From Usnea hakonensis (taxonomy: Eukaryota > Ascomycota > Lecanoromycetes > Lecanorales > Parmeliaceae), in assembly GCA_013423325.1 (NCBI GenBank), contig BLJB01000099.1, positions 33,164 through 97,163 on the forward strand: DNA of 64,000 nucleotides, in the 5' to 3' direction. Positions 44,602 through 56,584 of this stretch are shown here, piece after piece (position 1 is the first letter of the stretch; each line of letters starts with the position of its first letter). A model generated the notes under the pieces. That model was not told the origin of the DNA. It was given only the letters and a program-made list of their open reading frames with translations, and did not search any database. Position numbers and translations under genes: made by a program.

Positions 44602-45335
44602 GAACGGCCTATAGATCGAAAGCTCACACTGACAGGCAAGCTACGGGAGCCCACTTGTGCGTGAAGCCGCCGTCGACTAAGATGGAAGCACATTACCATG
44701 TCGAATTGAGGACAGGTCGAGGAAGCTGAGTTGAGAATGCGCCCCCACGCCATCTTGCTGCTTACCTTATGCTTGGCTTGGCGCTCTTGGCAGTCTTGGC
44801 ACTATTCTGAATATTTTCGTTATCCTCCTTTATATTGTATCAATTCCCCAGTACATATTATCAATTTACGAATATAAATATTAGCTCAATTGATCAAATC
44901 ATATAGTTCTACGCGAACTCCATTGTGACTTGAACAGTCCATGAAAGGTTTATATAACCATGAGTTGAACCAGTGCGGGCTTCCTTGACCAACGGATGGA
45001 CTGCTTGTAGCCTTGTCGAATGATCAAGTCTCAACCACAACATTCAACGAAATAGTACTTTACTTCTAAAATCATTCATCTCTCCAAAGCAATCGCTCCT
45101 GTATCTACTTGATGAGTAAAGCACCAACACCCGCAAAATCTGACCGCCAGCAGCGTCCAGTCGCTAGTCGAATGCGTTAAGATCAAAGGCACTCAAAGCA
45201 ATTGAGACAGAAATGTCTATCTCTGTCTGTCTACGGAGTACATTCGCTTCATTGAAGTGAGGCAGAGGATTCTTACCTGCTCTTTGCTCAATTATAGGTA
45301 ATTACTACGCTCCTTGCTTTGCATGGAACGGCAAT
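44602..45335. other. intergenic, partly AT-rich
   Basis: AT-rich around 44815-44910. CA and TG dinucleotides are normal, so this is not RIP. Promoter of the HeLo-like gene; no other feature. Confidence 0.35.
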
Positions 45336-46647
45336 TCACCACACTGCCATGACCTCATTTGCAATCGCTTGCTGGCCCAGAGTCTTTGGGTGAAAAGTCT
45401 TTGCCAATTTGGTCGGCACATACCACGGAATCCGTAACTCTGTGAAATTTTCCTTTTCGATCCGCACATTTTGCTCCTGCATGATATGATGTTCGAAGGA
45501 TGAGGAGTCCGAAGCAGCAATAGAAATATCGCACAGCATGTTTTCTGAGATAATTTGACAGTCAGTGATAAAAGCCACGCAGTCCTATTCAAGAATAGAC
45601 GACTTACCATACCAATCGTTACGGACGACTGAGTTGAGTTTGCTCAAGCGTTTTCCGCATGTAGTCGGATCTGGCAAAGAAAAGCTAGGTCCCGCAGTCA
45701 GCTCGGACTGTTCTTGCTTGTAAGATTCCGCAGCACTACGCGGGTTGTCTGGAAGACCGTTGTCGGGAGTACTGGAGAGGAAAAGCCAAGTGTCGGGTCT
45801 ATCGTTGTCTGGCTCGTACACGCCGTCTTCGCACCATCTGTGGCCAACGAAAGCACGATTAGGGTCCACGAAGACAACTCTCGGAGTGCTGGTATAGCAA
45901 GCATTGACAGAATCGGCGATTCCGCCAAGCAACTTGTTCAAAGCCACGACCACATCATTTAGCTGTATCCTCAGTGCTTTTGTCAACCACGGCTGGCCCT
46001 TTTCCTCGTGGGTCTTATCGTAATGAGGATCCCATATTTTGAAGGACGAGTCGTCGCAGAGAGGCGTCGTTTGGTTGAAGAAGGTTAGATAACCTGTCAT
46101 ATAAATCTTGAACGCCGTGTTACCATTCTTCTTGACGATTTCTCTTAGCACAGACGTGATATTGGCGGAGAGATCTGGGCTGGCAAGTCTTTTGTAAGCC
46201 TTAGCCACTTCCGTGTCGCAGTCTCCAGCCCAGTAGCCACCAAATCGAAGGACGCACGCCGTCAATATGTTGTAAAAGCCAATATCGTTGCCGCCAATGG
46301 AGATGGTAGCGATATCAGTAACTGTTGGGTTGGTCCTATAGAAAGGCGAGATTACTCTTTGCTCTCTGGTGATCCCTCTCGAATGGTACTTACCATGCAT
46401 CGACTTGGCTATATGCTCCTCCACTGAGAATATTTTCTACTGTGGCTCCAGAGCAGGCGAGGTTCTGAAAGTCAATATTTCGGGCCGTCGATGCGATCAA
46501 ATCTGGGTATGAGAATCGACCCTGTCTGCAGCCCCAGGTGGATGTATTACCCGTGCCTATACCGGCCGCGTACGAGTCACCGAAAGCGGTGTAACCGTTC
46601 TTAATGGGACTCTGACTGGACCTATAGTCTGGGGCTACTACCGACAT
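45336..46647 (-). CDS. SGNH/GDSL hydrolase (lipase/esterase type)
   Basis: Exons 46647-46394, 46335-45608 and 45544-45336 give 396 residues. Introns 46393-46336 and 45607-45545 are GT..AG and in phase. Block I is TAFGDSYAAGIGTG with Ser25 as nucleophile. Block III is SIGGNDIGFY with Asn101 for the oxyanion hole. The catalytic His is His379 in KTFHPKTLGQQA. The usual Asp three residues before the His is Lys376 here, so a Ser-His dyad or an Asp elsewhere must serve. WTKALRIQLNDVVVAL-type helices and CEDGVYEPDND fit fungal secreted members. ATG 46647 gives no signal peptide; the frame is open to 46695, and an upstream exon with a signal peptide may be missing from this model. Confidence 0.78.
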
Positions 46648-47745
46648 CAGTGACTGTTCAGTCTTGCCTTTTGTGACTTGAGAGGGGGTTGGCAATCCAC
46701 ATTAAGCTTCACCATCGACAGTGTTGCTGCAAAGTATTATCTTATGATGTATCACAGCTTGATGCGAAGATATATAAAAGGCCAAGATGCTCGGATGGCA
46801 ACAGCACAGGAAATGCATACGACAATTTTGGCCGTCAAAGAACCCAGACCAGCAAAGCGAGGATAGAAGAAGCTCAAACAAGCAATCCACCGCGCCGAAA
46901 CGAGCTCGTAGCCGTGTAAGCCAAGACGCAGAGAGGAAATGCATGGTATAATTTTAGGTGCAGGCGGAGGTAGAAGCTAAGAGCGGAGAGCAGAAGAGAA
47001 CACAGTTCGCCGCCGATAGAGTGATGCTCTCGGAATGACGAGAAGATGGACATTTGGTCAAGGAGGAAAGATACAAAGTAAAGGAAAGAAGGTAAAAGCT
47101 GACATATTTTGAATGCGGTGACGGAGGTAAATCCCTCAATCGAGTGATCCTTAAGGTAGCCTTGTTAGGTAGCAGCCTGGTAGCCTTCTTCAATGTTTGC
47201 TCTAACCGGATAATCAGTTAATCCGTTCTCCGTAATGTTAGTCCCTTAGTACTTGCAACTTGTCTTTCATGCTACACGCCTAACGCATTGTCCCAGAACC
47301 CATCACACGTACCTCATCTTCCCGAGCTCCGAGGGGAACAATGACTCCATGCCGTCGCTATCGCCAGTGTCCTAACCTCTGTGTCATACAGTGCATCCTA
47401 TATCCGAGATAGTAAGAGGTGGAGATGGACAGCAAGGGAGGAGGGCGACAGCGATTGGAAAAATTGCGGAGCTGTCATAGAAAACGCTGGATATAGATTA
47501 TCATATCTGTATTGAGGATCGCCTGGATACTTGGGAGGTCGCAAAAAAGAATGAGACCCTGGTTGTGGCTTCGGAGAAGGACTGGGAGGTCCGGCATGTC
47601 AGGTACCGTGGAGGCATGAGGGGGGACATAAGAGACTAAATACGGAGAGACCGAAGGTATTCGTACTGTCTATACTCGTTGTCAGGATGGACTCCTTAGA
47701 GTGCCAGCAGACGCCGAGCAGCGGAGATCATGATTTGGTAGCCTC
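46648..47745. other. intergenic, nothing besides a TATA-like motif
   Basis: Upstream of the SGNH hydrolase. Small frames on both strands have no features. Confidence 0.3.
46771..46780 (-). promoter_or_regulatory. possible TATA box of the SGNH gene
   Basis: CTTTTATATA on the minus strand, about 125 bp upstream of ATG 46647. The motif also reads as TATATAAAAG on the plus strand, so direction is uncertain. Confidence 0.25.
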
Positions 47746-47747
47746 TA

Positions 47748-47945
47748 CGGAGGATGACACCAAAAGTCCTGCCACATGCGCTAGTGATGCCCCACCTGGA
47801 AGGTTGCCTGGACAATGCGCTTCTGTGCACCCAAAGCCGACTACTTTGGGGGTCAATGCCCCCTATAGAGTCCCTAGAATGTTGGGGCTGTTTCGGGATA
47901 AGGCTTGACGAGCGTATGTTGCAGGACTTTTGGTGTCATCCTCCG
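47748..47945. mobile_element. 198-bp miniature inverted-repeat element with TA target site
   Basis: The left end CGGAGGATGACACCAAAAGT (from 47748) is the exact complement of the right end, ACTTTTGGTGTCATCCTCCG up to 47945; the perfect match is 25 bp and then continues imperfectly. TA stands on each side (47746-47747 and 47946-47947). A TA target duplication with perfect short inverted repeats and no coding frame is what Tc1/mariner/Fot1 (pogo)-derived MITEs look like. The interior has GGGGGTCAATGCCCCCTATA, itself a small hairpin. A related decayed copy is at about 54165-54390. Confidence 0.82.
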
Positions 47946-48049
47946 TAACTGCGCGTGAGTCCCGAGCACTTACCACGTCCGGTCTCAAAGGACCCAGGAT
48001 GTAGCGTCGAGAGTGGGGGTGATGTTCAAATCAAGTGAGGGAGTACTAT

Positions 48050-50611
48050 TTATGTGTGCAAGTACAACGACAGATGTATGGCGATAGCGGGACCCGCAAA
48101 TTTTCCCAGCATCATTGTCCCTAAGCTTTCAGCTTTGCCCTCGAATGTCAGCAAACCAGGACTTGTGCTATTGCGAATACTTGTCGGCACGCTTCCAACC
48201 AGTGACGAGCTATTGATCGAAGAACCCCCATTCCTGAATCCTCCTACGATCAACCCTCCTAAACTGATTATGGAAATTCCACTGCTAGTGGTCTGGCCCC
48301 CAGTCATCGCGGTAGCGTGAGCTGTTGGAGTTGCTGGGTAAAAGATCTGGCTGGCGACTACGATGCTCTTTCCTTCATTCACCGTAGCCCCTCCAGAAAT
48401 ACCTGTCAGAATCTGATCAGGACGGACTTTTGCACCGTCGAATTGGACGACACCAGATGGACCTATAATAAAAGTATGACCGTCAAGTGTTGTTGTTTTG
48501 TCTGCGAAGGTTGTGTCCTGTGGATTCGATAAATCTCCTCGACCTGCATCGTTCTGAGGATTATAATGCACCGCGGAATCAGTAGCAAATTGAGCAGAGA
48601 CAGTATCTTGGGTCTGAGCAGGCGCTGATAGATCTTGTGATGCGCCTTGCTTTGAGATTCCTGAAACTTCAGGACCTTCCTCGTTTCCAGTCTTTACACT
48701 GTTCCCACTTTGAGCATGTGATTGCCCGCCAGGGTCCTTCGACCCACTCCCCGGCTGTGACCTATCTTTAGTTTTCGTCCTTGGATCGCCAACTGTAGAC
48801 TGAGACTGTGATACTGGCGGCTTAATAATAGGTACAAGATTTGTCTCTTTTGGTAGACGGATCTTGGGATCTGGTACTGCGTGGGTCTGTTTTGGCAGCG
48901 GCACGTGCTGGATTGGAGATGGAAGAGGTATTGGATCCCAGACCGCCTTTGTCTGCTTTGCGCCAGGATCCTGAGTGGCACTTGGCTGCGGTGCTTTGGT
49001 TGGATCTGCTGAATCGCTGGTAGTCACAAGCGGGGCCATTGCTGCTGCCGGAACAAGACTTCTCGGCGGATCAAAGCCCGTGAACCATAAATCTGTGCAA
49101 TATTGAAACCACGGAACTAACGTTCTTACCTGGCTGGGAATAGCGATGAGAGGCCGATATGGCTCTCCAGGTGCAGGCTTGTAGTAATTCTGAGAAGCAA
49201 CGCTGTAAGGCGGACAAGGCTATGGAAGATTTGGAGTCAGGGCTGCCAGTGATGTACCCTTTCTGTGGGTGAGTGCTTCTCTGTCGTTCACTTACAAGAT
49301 CTGCGAAGTTGAATGGTAAGGTCGTCGCTGCAATGTTTCCAAAATAGCGAGGTCCAACGACAGTTGATAGCTCTCCAGGAGCAAAAGAGAGCATTGTCGT
49401 TGAGATAACCTCCGCACCGCAAGAGTCGTATGCTCCTATGTTACTAAAGCCAGCGTAGATTGATGGGGAAGTGCTTCGGCTCCAGTCAGCGCATCTTTAT
49501 CTTGCTGTATCTATCAAATACTTACAAGGTGAAGCTTCCAGACACTACGGTCGTTACAGGCGAGCCATCCGTACCTGTGGCGGATGCTGGAACTACTAGG
49601 GTATGGCCACGTGCGTGGATCTTTTTGCCTATGGCTCGTGCATTGAAGGAGAAGTTAGAACCTGGAGATACTGAAGACGTTGTTGGGCAGAGTGATGCAT
49701 CCCATGGATTTTCCAGGTATGCCTTCCACGACATCGAGCCTGTTACCATGACAGAAGCAGTAGTGATAGTCGTTACCGACTCATCTGGTATACCCGTAAG
49801 AGACTTTGTACAACCCCAATATCTGGCAGCAGTCCTGGCGTCAACATTTTCTGGGATGCGAAATCAAAAGACTGGAAAGGATCAAAAGATCGACTTACTT
49901 GAGACCTAGTGAGTCGGTCGTGGCACCGTAGTCAGGGGGGTTGACGCTGTTTCCAATGATGCTCAGGCAAGATTCGTTCGCGTTGGATTCTGGCCAATAG
50001 TACACGTCGACATTCCCAGCTTCGATGTTACAGATGCTGCAGCAGGTACCCCGTCCGTTTTCATTCCCCCGAGTGCTGGTATCCCGTTTTCCATATGCCC
50101 GTTTCGCACCCTGCATGCCTTCTGTGTCCGGAACCGGATGCGCTTTCTGGTACTCACTTTGCCTAGCAATGCATTGCGAAGATCTCATCCAACTTTTTAT
50201 TCTCCCGAATTCTGAATACCTGGCAGGCGTATTTTGTCGTGTACAATTGGACTGCACAACCTCATCTCCATCCGCAGTGAAGCAAACATTCTCGTACAGA
50301 TACTCCTGTGTCTTGCCGAAGAATAGGTCGATCGCCAGTGTCTGGTTCCCAGAGCAAATATTATCCCAGAGCATGCATTGATCGCTCAAGCCATCTGGAT
50401 TTCTGTCGGTGCCGTTATACGAGCAATATTTGTCGGTTATGCTGCAAGCACCCCTCTCTTGAACGGATAAAGGCTCGTATACCCCAGGAATCTGGTCATA
50501 GGATTGATTCAGCGAAGACCGTACTGCAAAGTTGCCGTTCTTCCTGGCCGCCTGAGAAGTATTTGCCAAAAGGATGATGGTAAGGCCGAGGAGGTTCAAA
50601 TTCCATGGCAT
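48050..50611 (-). CDS. GPI-anchored cell-surface protein
   Basis: Exons 50611-49899, 49822-49526, 49473-49296 and 49219-48050 give 785 residues. Introns are 76, 52 and 76 bp with GTAAGT donors. A GTAAGA at 49129 looks like a donor, but reading through keeps a family-like stretch (LVPWFQYCTDLWFTGFDPPR), so no intron is placed there. The signal peptide is MPWNLNLLGLTIILLANTSQ. The N-terminal half is Cys-rich, with TDKYCSYNGTDRN, QCMLWDNICSGNQ and TCCSICNIEAGNVDVYYWPE. The middle is Pro/Gln/Ser-rich. The C-terminal domain has TLDGHTFIIGPSGVVQFDGA and GISGGATVNEGKSIVV. The end (MMLGKFAGPAIAIHLSLYLH) is a GPI attachment signal. Proteins of this layout are common fungal wall/surface proteins without known activity. 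Confidence 0.8.
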
Positions 50612-52307
50612 GATCCGCGTGATGCCTTTGCGCACAAGAGTTTACGGTTGACTGAGAGTATATACAGGCATACAAGGCTGCCAGCGCACCCAAAAGCAGG
50701 TAGATGAGGTACCCAGATAGCCCATCCAGTCAAGCATTGAGAAAGAAGGAGTAATGGGAACTGGAGAGCAACGCCTGGCATCCTTTTAAGCAGCTACGTC
50801 CCCAATGTGCCAAGACACGAAGGATTTCAAGGACTCCAGATGTAATTCTGCTTCTTTGAGCCAATGACGGGCTGTCAACGGCGCTCGAATAGGAGCATGC
50901 GCATCTGAAACATGGTTTCGCTGAGCCGCAAGCATAGCCCTCGGGAGGATTCTCGGCCAACTTCCAACTAGATTATGCGGAGATCGATTGGCCTGCGGGA
51001 ACTTTGGGCGATCCGCTGCAGGTGGAGGCGCAAACTAAAGGTTTGAGGAACTCTAACGCTTTACTTACTCGTGCGTAAAAGCTTTCTGTTAAAGTCTTTA
51101 TTTTTATTGGAGTGATATAGGTAGACCAAGATATCCTAGGCTTCAACGGGTGGCGTCTACGTTCTTTCTACATGTATTCCCACGTTTGATTCCTCGTCTT
51201 TTGTTGTGACAGCATATTGCGTGTGGAGGTTCTCGGATGATCTTTATCAATAGAGCCTTTTACATATAGCACTAACTTGTCTTTATGTGTCTGCTCCAGA
51301 AATGCTATAACGTATCTGCAATAGATTTATTGAAGGAGTCGATGGGCTTGTGAAGACTAACCCTAATCCCGGACGCAAGCTGCTCCCAAGGTCACGCATC
51401 TGGTGGTAATACGAAGGATATTCTGGACTGTGAGATCTGTATCTGTCTAGATGAGTACGCGGGATGGAGTGAGGGGTTCTTGAGCAGTGGAGAGCATTTC
51501 TGAGGTTTTGATGCGATTGAATCTTCGCGTTTCTGCTAGGCTATGAGTTTGTGGCTCTTTGTCATAGTGTCGTGCTTATATGAGACGCTGGTACTATGCC
51601 GGTCAATGTGGATAGTTGCGTCTGCATGAATGCTATTTTGCATGGGAAGTGCATCTCGCGGGACTTTCAGATAATTTGAATAAAGAATCGTGAAGTAGCG
51701 GGAGGGTTTTCCCTATTGGATGGATGATTCCGGAAGTTGATGGGATAACTCAACAGTATGTATTGATGTTCCGATAGCGGGAATTCCAAATGAATGTGCT
51801 ATAGTCGACTTTTTTTGTGGGCTTGCTGGAACGTGATAGCTTTAAATAGATTCTGAAATTGGGATACGATTGTAATCACTCTGTCGCATGGGAGCCTAAA
51901 ATTACAAGCATGAGCTGCAAGATTGAGAAGCATAGTTCGCATGCCAACAACAAAATCCGGACAGTCTCGCGTCAGACCCTCGCTGACAGCTTGCCCCTTG
52001 AAAATTGCAATTAATCGTAGGATATTTCAACTTCAAACGCAAGTTTATTGTCACCAAACCCGTTCCCATCACTTTGAATATGACGGAGCACAAGGAAGCC
52101 ACGCTTTAGGTATTCAATGTCTCCAGAACCAGCCCTTTTCGCGGCGCCTTGCTCCGCCTGCCCACAGGTTCTGATTTTGTTGCAATGTAAGCTGCGGACT
52201 TCAACTCCCAACCAGACAAGAAAAATTGGTCGAATTGGATATCCCATCTGCACCAGGATACTGGCTGATTCTTGAAGCAGATTTTCGTAGTCGCATCGCT
52301 AGGGTGA
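50612..52307. other. intergenic, weak minus-strand fragments
   Basis: About 1.7 kb. From about 51900 to 52300 the minus strand has short protein-like pieces in several frames (GDIEYLKRGFLVLRHIQSDG, FNLRLKLKYP-like). They could be an extra 3' exon or a remnant of the F-box gene, but no join is convincing. The rest is empty. Confidence 0.35.
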
Positions 52308-54047
52308 CTATGAAGATGCTCCAACATCCTCGCACGGCCTCAGTTGCCAAGTATTTTGGTTCAAACCGGCTGAACTGGAGTTGACCCGGTACCCAGGCCG
52401 ACGATCACCAAACTCTTGTGCACGTATCAGCAACTCCTTGATCCGCTGTTCGCCCACTGATAGGTACATGTTGTGATAAAAGTTGTGAGACATCGAGTCT
52501 TCACAACTAGCTGGTAGACTCGGATGACGGCCGCCTTCTTCAGCGTAATCCATGTACTCTTGCAGTACGGCTGATTCTTCATTTTCCATTTCCTTGTTGG
52601 GCGTACACGGCCACCATTGACGATGCGCGTCTCGGAATGGCCCCTGAAGAGTGACATGTTGCCAAGGTACATCTACTCCGTGGATTCGGAGAGCCTCAAC
52701 GACGCCAGCCCATGTACCTCCCAAGAGATCAATGCGCTTTAACACCAGACCCTTTAGCCTAGGCATCTGATTGAATAAAAGGAAGATGATGTCCATTCCA
52801 TCTATTGCTATTCCATCTAGATAGAGATGCTCTAGACGCTGCCATCTGCGTCGACCAGAGAATACTTGCGAATAGGAGTAACAACTGTCGTCAAGTACGG
52901 TCCGCTTTTCTAGAACCCTTCGCTCAGAGTTGACCAGGATCAGGTGCAGCCTTTTCAGCCCAAGCATTTTTTCAAATAGTTCGGGGAGATATCCCAGAGC
53001 TTTATCATTCCCATGACTCATGTTATCATCCTCTCGAGGCGTGATCTGTAGCTTTAGAGTTTCGAGCTGCCAGAGCGCGCTGGCCATGTGGCGAGGAAAT
53101 CCTCGTGTCATATCGCATGAGGCGAAATGCTTGGGCGAGAGACCTGGTTCTATTCTCATGTAGCACAAAAAAGTCTTGATATGTTTTTCAGTCTTTGAAA
53201 GTGCCCGAACCACGAGAGAGAGTCTCTCGAATCCTGCGTCTGCCGAATTCCATGGAGGTAGATGCCATGGACTCCAGCCTCGCACAAGAGGAGATCCTGA
53301 CAAGATGGTTTTGCAAATTTGATGGCGTTTTTGTAGGTAGAATACGCTCATCCAGTGTTTGCGACATAGATCCCACAGATCGTCTCCAATGTTGACGGAT
53401 TGCAAGTTTGGCAAGCGAGATAGGCCAGAGCATAGCTCGTGGAAAAATCTGCCGTGTTCTAAGTGTTCGAGATATTGAGACTCTTCTGCTGCAAGCTGTT
53501 GCCAGATTTGAAAACCTTCTCTAACAAATTTGTAGTGGCCAAATTGGGAGAACATCTTACGATGAGAAAGTTTACCACGAATGACGGCGTTGACAAAACG
53601 ATTAAGCGATGGATAGGGACCCTTAAAAGGGTGTTTTTTGCTCAGGTCGAAAGCCATTGCCCCCTTATGAAAACACAAACAGTAGAAATACTCCTCATAC
53701 GAGTATTCAGGAAACTCTGAAATCTCGCATATCATCGCATTGATCGACCTACTCAGAACAGGATGTTTGGTGATATTGGCGAAAATTTGAAGGTCCTTTT
53801 TCCGAGGAGAAACATAGACTCTGTCGAAGAGCAGAGGAGTAGCCATTTCGTGCCATTGGTGGGAGACGAGGCGAAGTTTCTTCAGCTCGGATTTTCGAAG
53901 ACATTTTGCAACAAGGCCTTTAAGCTCGGGTGGCAGGTAGAGAGAGCCAGTCTGTTGTGGGTTTAGCCTATTATCTGCGATGTCTGACTGATCTCCCACA
54001 CTTCGAACAGGTCGTGAAGAGCTGTGCAAATCGCTAATGTTGGCCAT
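52308..54047 (-). CDS. F-box protein
   Basis: ATG 54047 (MANISDLHSSSRPVRS) gives 579 residues in one exon. The frame runs on upstream without an ATG. The F-box is about residues 35-75: LYLPPELKGLVAKCLRKSEL, KKLRLVSHQWHEMATPLLFD, then RVYVSPRKKDLQIFANI, a pattern frequent in fungal F-box proteins. Downstream are leucine-rich-type segments: LSRLPNLQSVNIGDDLWDL, ALWQLETLKLQITP, LGLKRLHLILVNSE, WQRLEHLYLDGIAIDG and MPRLKGLVLKRIDLL. The C-terminus has EEGGRHPSLPASCED. It probably recruits a substrate to an SCF ubiquitin ligase; the target is unknown. It is a different subfamily from the F-box gene at 32314-34430. Confidence 0.75.
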   Translation of the reverse strand: MANISDLHSSSRPVRSVGDQSDIADNRLNPQQTGSLYLPPELKGLVAKCLRKSELKKLRLVSHQWHEMATPLLFDRVYVSPRKKDLQIFANITKHPVLSRSINAMICEISEFPEYSYEEYFYCLCFHKGAMAFDLSKKHPFKGPYPSLNRFVNAVIRGKLSHRKMFSQFGHYKFVREGFQIWQQLAAEESQYLEHLEHGRFFHELCSGLSRLPNLQSVNIGDDLWDLCRKHWMSVFYLQKRHQICKTILSGSPLVRGWSPWHLPPWNSADAGFERLSLVVRALSKTEKHIKTFLCYMRIEPGLSPKHFASCDMTRGFPRHMASALWQLETLKLQITPREDDNMSHGNDKALGYLPELFEKMLGLKRLHLILVNSERRVLEKRTVLDDSCYSYSQVFSGRRRWQRLEHLYLDGIAIDGMDIIFLLFNQMPRLKGLVLKRIDLLGGTWAGVVEALRIHGVDVPWQHVTLQGPFRDAHRQWWPCTPNKEMENEESAVLQEYMDYAEEGGRHPSLPASCEDSMSHNFYHNMYLSVGEQRIKELLIRAQEFGDRRPGYRVNSSSAGLNQNTWQLRPCEDVGASS

Positions 54048-54164
54048 TCTGACGAAGAAAGCGAGTGCTACTGGAGTCTTCAAGAAGATAAAATGCAATT
54101 TATTTCTCCGTACGGAAAAACAAAGCTTGTGAATTGCTTGGCACTTTTTTCCCAAAAAAACCCA

Positions 54165-54390
54165 TGACCCTAGCCCTAATACGCTAAAATTCCTTTACAC
54201 TCGCACTGTCTTGGATGCAAGGCTCTGATAGGCTAGCGCTCGGCAGAGCTTCCCCTTTGAAATCTTGTGCTGTCGCTTTGCACCCCCAGCTAACAGCTTT
54301 AGGGGTCAATGCCCCCTATAGAGTGCCTAGGGTATAGGGACTGTTCCGGGCTAAGGCGTATGTGGCAGGACTTTTAGTGTCGACCTCTAT
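54165..54390. mobile_element. decayed relative of the TA-flanked MITE
   Basis: AGGGGTCAATGCCCCCTATA at 54301 and TGGCAGGACTTTTAGTGTCG near 54363 match the element at 47748-47945 with scattered changes. A degraded left repeat (TACGCTAAAATTCCTTTACAC, from about 54179) mirrors the right one. Ends are approximate. It sits just upstream of the F-box gene start. Confidence 0.6.
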
Positions 54391-54686
54391 ATAACACACG
54401 AACTAACATGACACGTAGCGACGGCATCCCTTGACTATTTACGTTCTAGTAATAGAACACTTTCCGCCTTCAAAGTATCAATCATATGCTGTGAGGAAGA
54501 AAACCGAGTGGAGCCTAACCCGATGCTTTTGATGTTGCTTGACAATAGCTGACTACTATAGACAACAACGCTCTGCATGGCAAAATAAGTCCTGGCCGCC
54601 TCCCTTATCTCCACCAATACGCCATCGCATCGTAGCTACGTCCCGCTTGACTACCTCAGCGTAGTTGTAGCAGACTCCTTCACGTT

Positions 54687-55136
54687 TTAAATGCATTCGC
54701 CTGAGACCTGGGGCTGAGGTGGGCCGACATCGACGGTGGTGCTGGCAGAGCCTACAGGGTTTGTCACGGTTGTGTCGCTGCCGTCTGCGCCGAAAAATTC
54801 ACAAGTCACACCACCTCCTGTGATGGAGATGTGGGAGACGCTCAAAGGATTCGCTGGGGCAAGTTAGCATCGCTGGATGGAAATCGTATACAAACCCCAA
54901 AACTGGTAATCGTAAGTATCTCAGGTGGAAGTAGACATACAGATGACGAAGACGCCCGAGTTAGTGACAATGGCCTCGGTGTATGATGGCGGGTCAGGTC
55001 CAGCTCCTAAAAAGGTGGCGTTGATATCAAGCATGAGGCACGCAGGGCATGGAACCAGAGAAGGTACAGGGGCTGGAGCCGCGTGGGATAGAGCAGCCAG
55101 AGCGACGAGAGCAGCGCTAATGGTAAATGCCTTCAT
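54687..55136 (-). CDS. small secreted protein
   Basis: Exon 1 55136-54941, intron 54940-54854 (GTATGT..CAG with a GCTAAC branch site) and exon 2 54853-54687 give 120 residues. The signal peptide is MKAFTISAALVALAALSHAA. The mature part has SLVPCPACLMLDINATFLG, then after splicing SNPLSVSHISITGGGVTCEF and FGADGSDTTVTNPVG, ending QVSGECI. Four Cys probably form two disulfides. A VTC.F.G.DGS.T block is seen in many small fungal secreted proteins of unknown role. It may be an effector-like or surface protein; this is inference from secretion and size. Confidence 0.75.
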
Positions 55137-56584
55137 AACGAAAGCTTGATATATGTTTGGGAGATGGAGCTTTGGATGTGATAATTGTGGTGAAATGAAA
55201 CTTTGATGCTTTGGGACTGAGAATTTGAGGGTAGGAAGGAGAGACTTATAGGTAGAAGACAATCCTTATATACGCCTGAATAGAAGACGGACATGTCAGA
55301 CTCCTACGCAGACCGCTTATTCTTATCATGATTTTGAAGGAGTTGCCATCATCGTTCAATTCGAGTATACCCCGCTGACCAAACGCGTGTACTTCTCATC
55401 AAGAAAATATCGACTCCCATATGATCATGAGCCCAGAATCAATGACAGGTGGAAAGAAGTCCGATACCTTTTCTCAATTGGTGACGGCCGAGCTTTCACC
55501 TTTGACTTCGGAGGCTGTGAGAGTTGAGGGAAATACCGCCGCTTATGTTGGCCTAAGAAAATTCACTCGTTTTGAGGACAGGAAATGAGGGGTATACTAT
55601 CCTAGGACCTACTTCCATGTGGCGCTTTGAGACTGACTGTTGAAACGAGAAGGACGAGGACGAGACGGAAAACTGAGGCGGTGAGCAGCCTAGGCTAGGA
55701 AGAGATCATGAGCCGTGTGATTGAGGATCTGAGAAGATGGTCTGGCAACGTATAGGAATAGAGGAGTTCCTCCTTGATGTCAGGTGCCTATTACTTGTCG
55801 TCTTCTCACTCATCTATGTACTCATCTCCTCACTTTCTCCGCAAGACTAAAATTCCTCAGACGCATCTGGCCGCCCACTTACACGTCGATGAACTTGCTG
55901 ACTGCGGACCCGGCTGCGATGATCGCGGCCTAAGCATGAACTGACAAACACTTCCCGGTATTGTGGAGATGTAAGCGCTAACTTAGTCTACTGAACCCAG
56001 CTCGCAAAACGGCCACGAGGCTTTGGAGAAGTAGACTAGTACTGCGCTCGCTCTATCCGCCAGTCAAGACTTGTATTTGACACATTTGCTTTCGCTGAAA
56101 CTGGATTAGCTTTGACGATAAATCGCGGCTCAGCACATGGCACTAAAAGATTATAGAGGAAAGTCTCATCTCAAAACTTACCTTGGAAAACGACTTGGTA
56201 TAACTATGATCAGCGCTAGTCTAAGAATAGTTACTGACTTTTCAGGTAAGCATCATGTGAGATTGGCTGATACGCTGCCTAGAAAAGCCCTATGACGCAA
56301 CTTTAATCCGCCAGGATCTAAGAATCTTTTTTGATTGCATCTCTGCTCGAGAAACGAGTGTCATATTCAGCACCATCAAAAATCCTCTTTTGCAAACCTG
56401 TACATTCAGTGCTAGAAATTTGGATTCTCTGCCACTGAGAGCCTATCAGCACAAGCATCGGTAAGATTCGGCAATCCATAGGAAGTCCTCTACCCCGCCC
56501 AATCAGCTTTGGAGATCTTCTGCACAAGTCTGCAATAAACCATCGTTTACCATCGTACTGGCAGGATTATAAGCTATCTTAGGA
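55137..56584. other. intergenic, nothing clear
   Basis: About 1.4 kb between divergent genes. No repeat or RNA gene; one short minus frame at 56318-56527 is unsupported. Confidence 0.3.
55264..55272 (-). promoter_or_regulatory. TATA box of the small secreted protein gene
   Basis: TATATAAGG on the minus strand, 128 bp upstream of the ATG at 55136. Confidence 0.45.

Noticed and set aside
49071..49129. Intron after GTAAGA in the GPI protein gene
   Set aside because: Reading through stays open and family-like; no acceptor gives the right phase.
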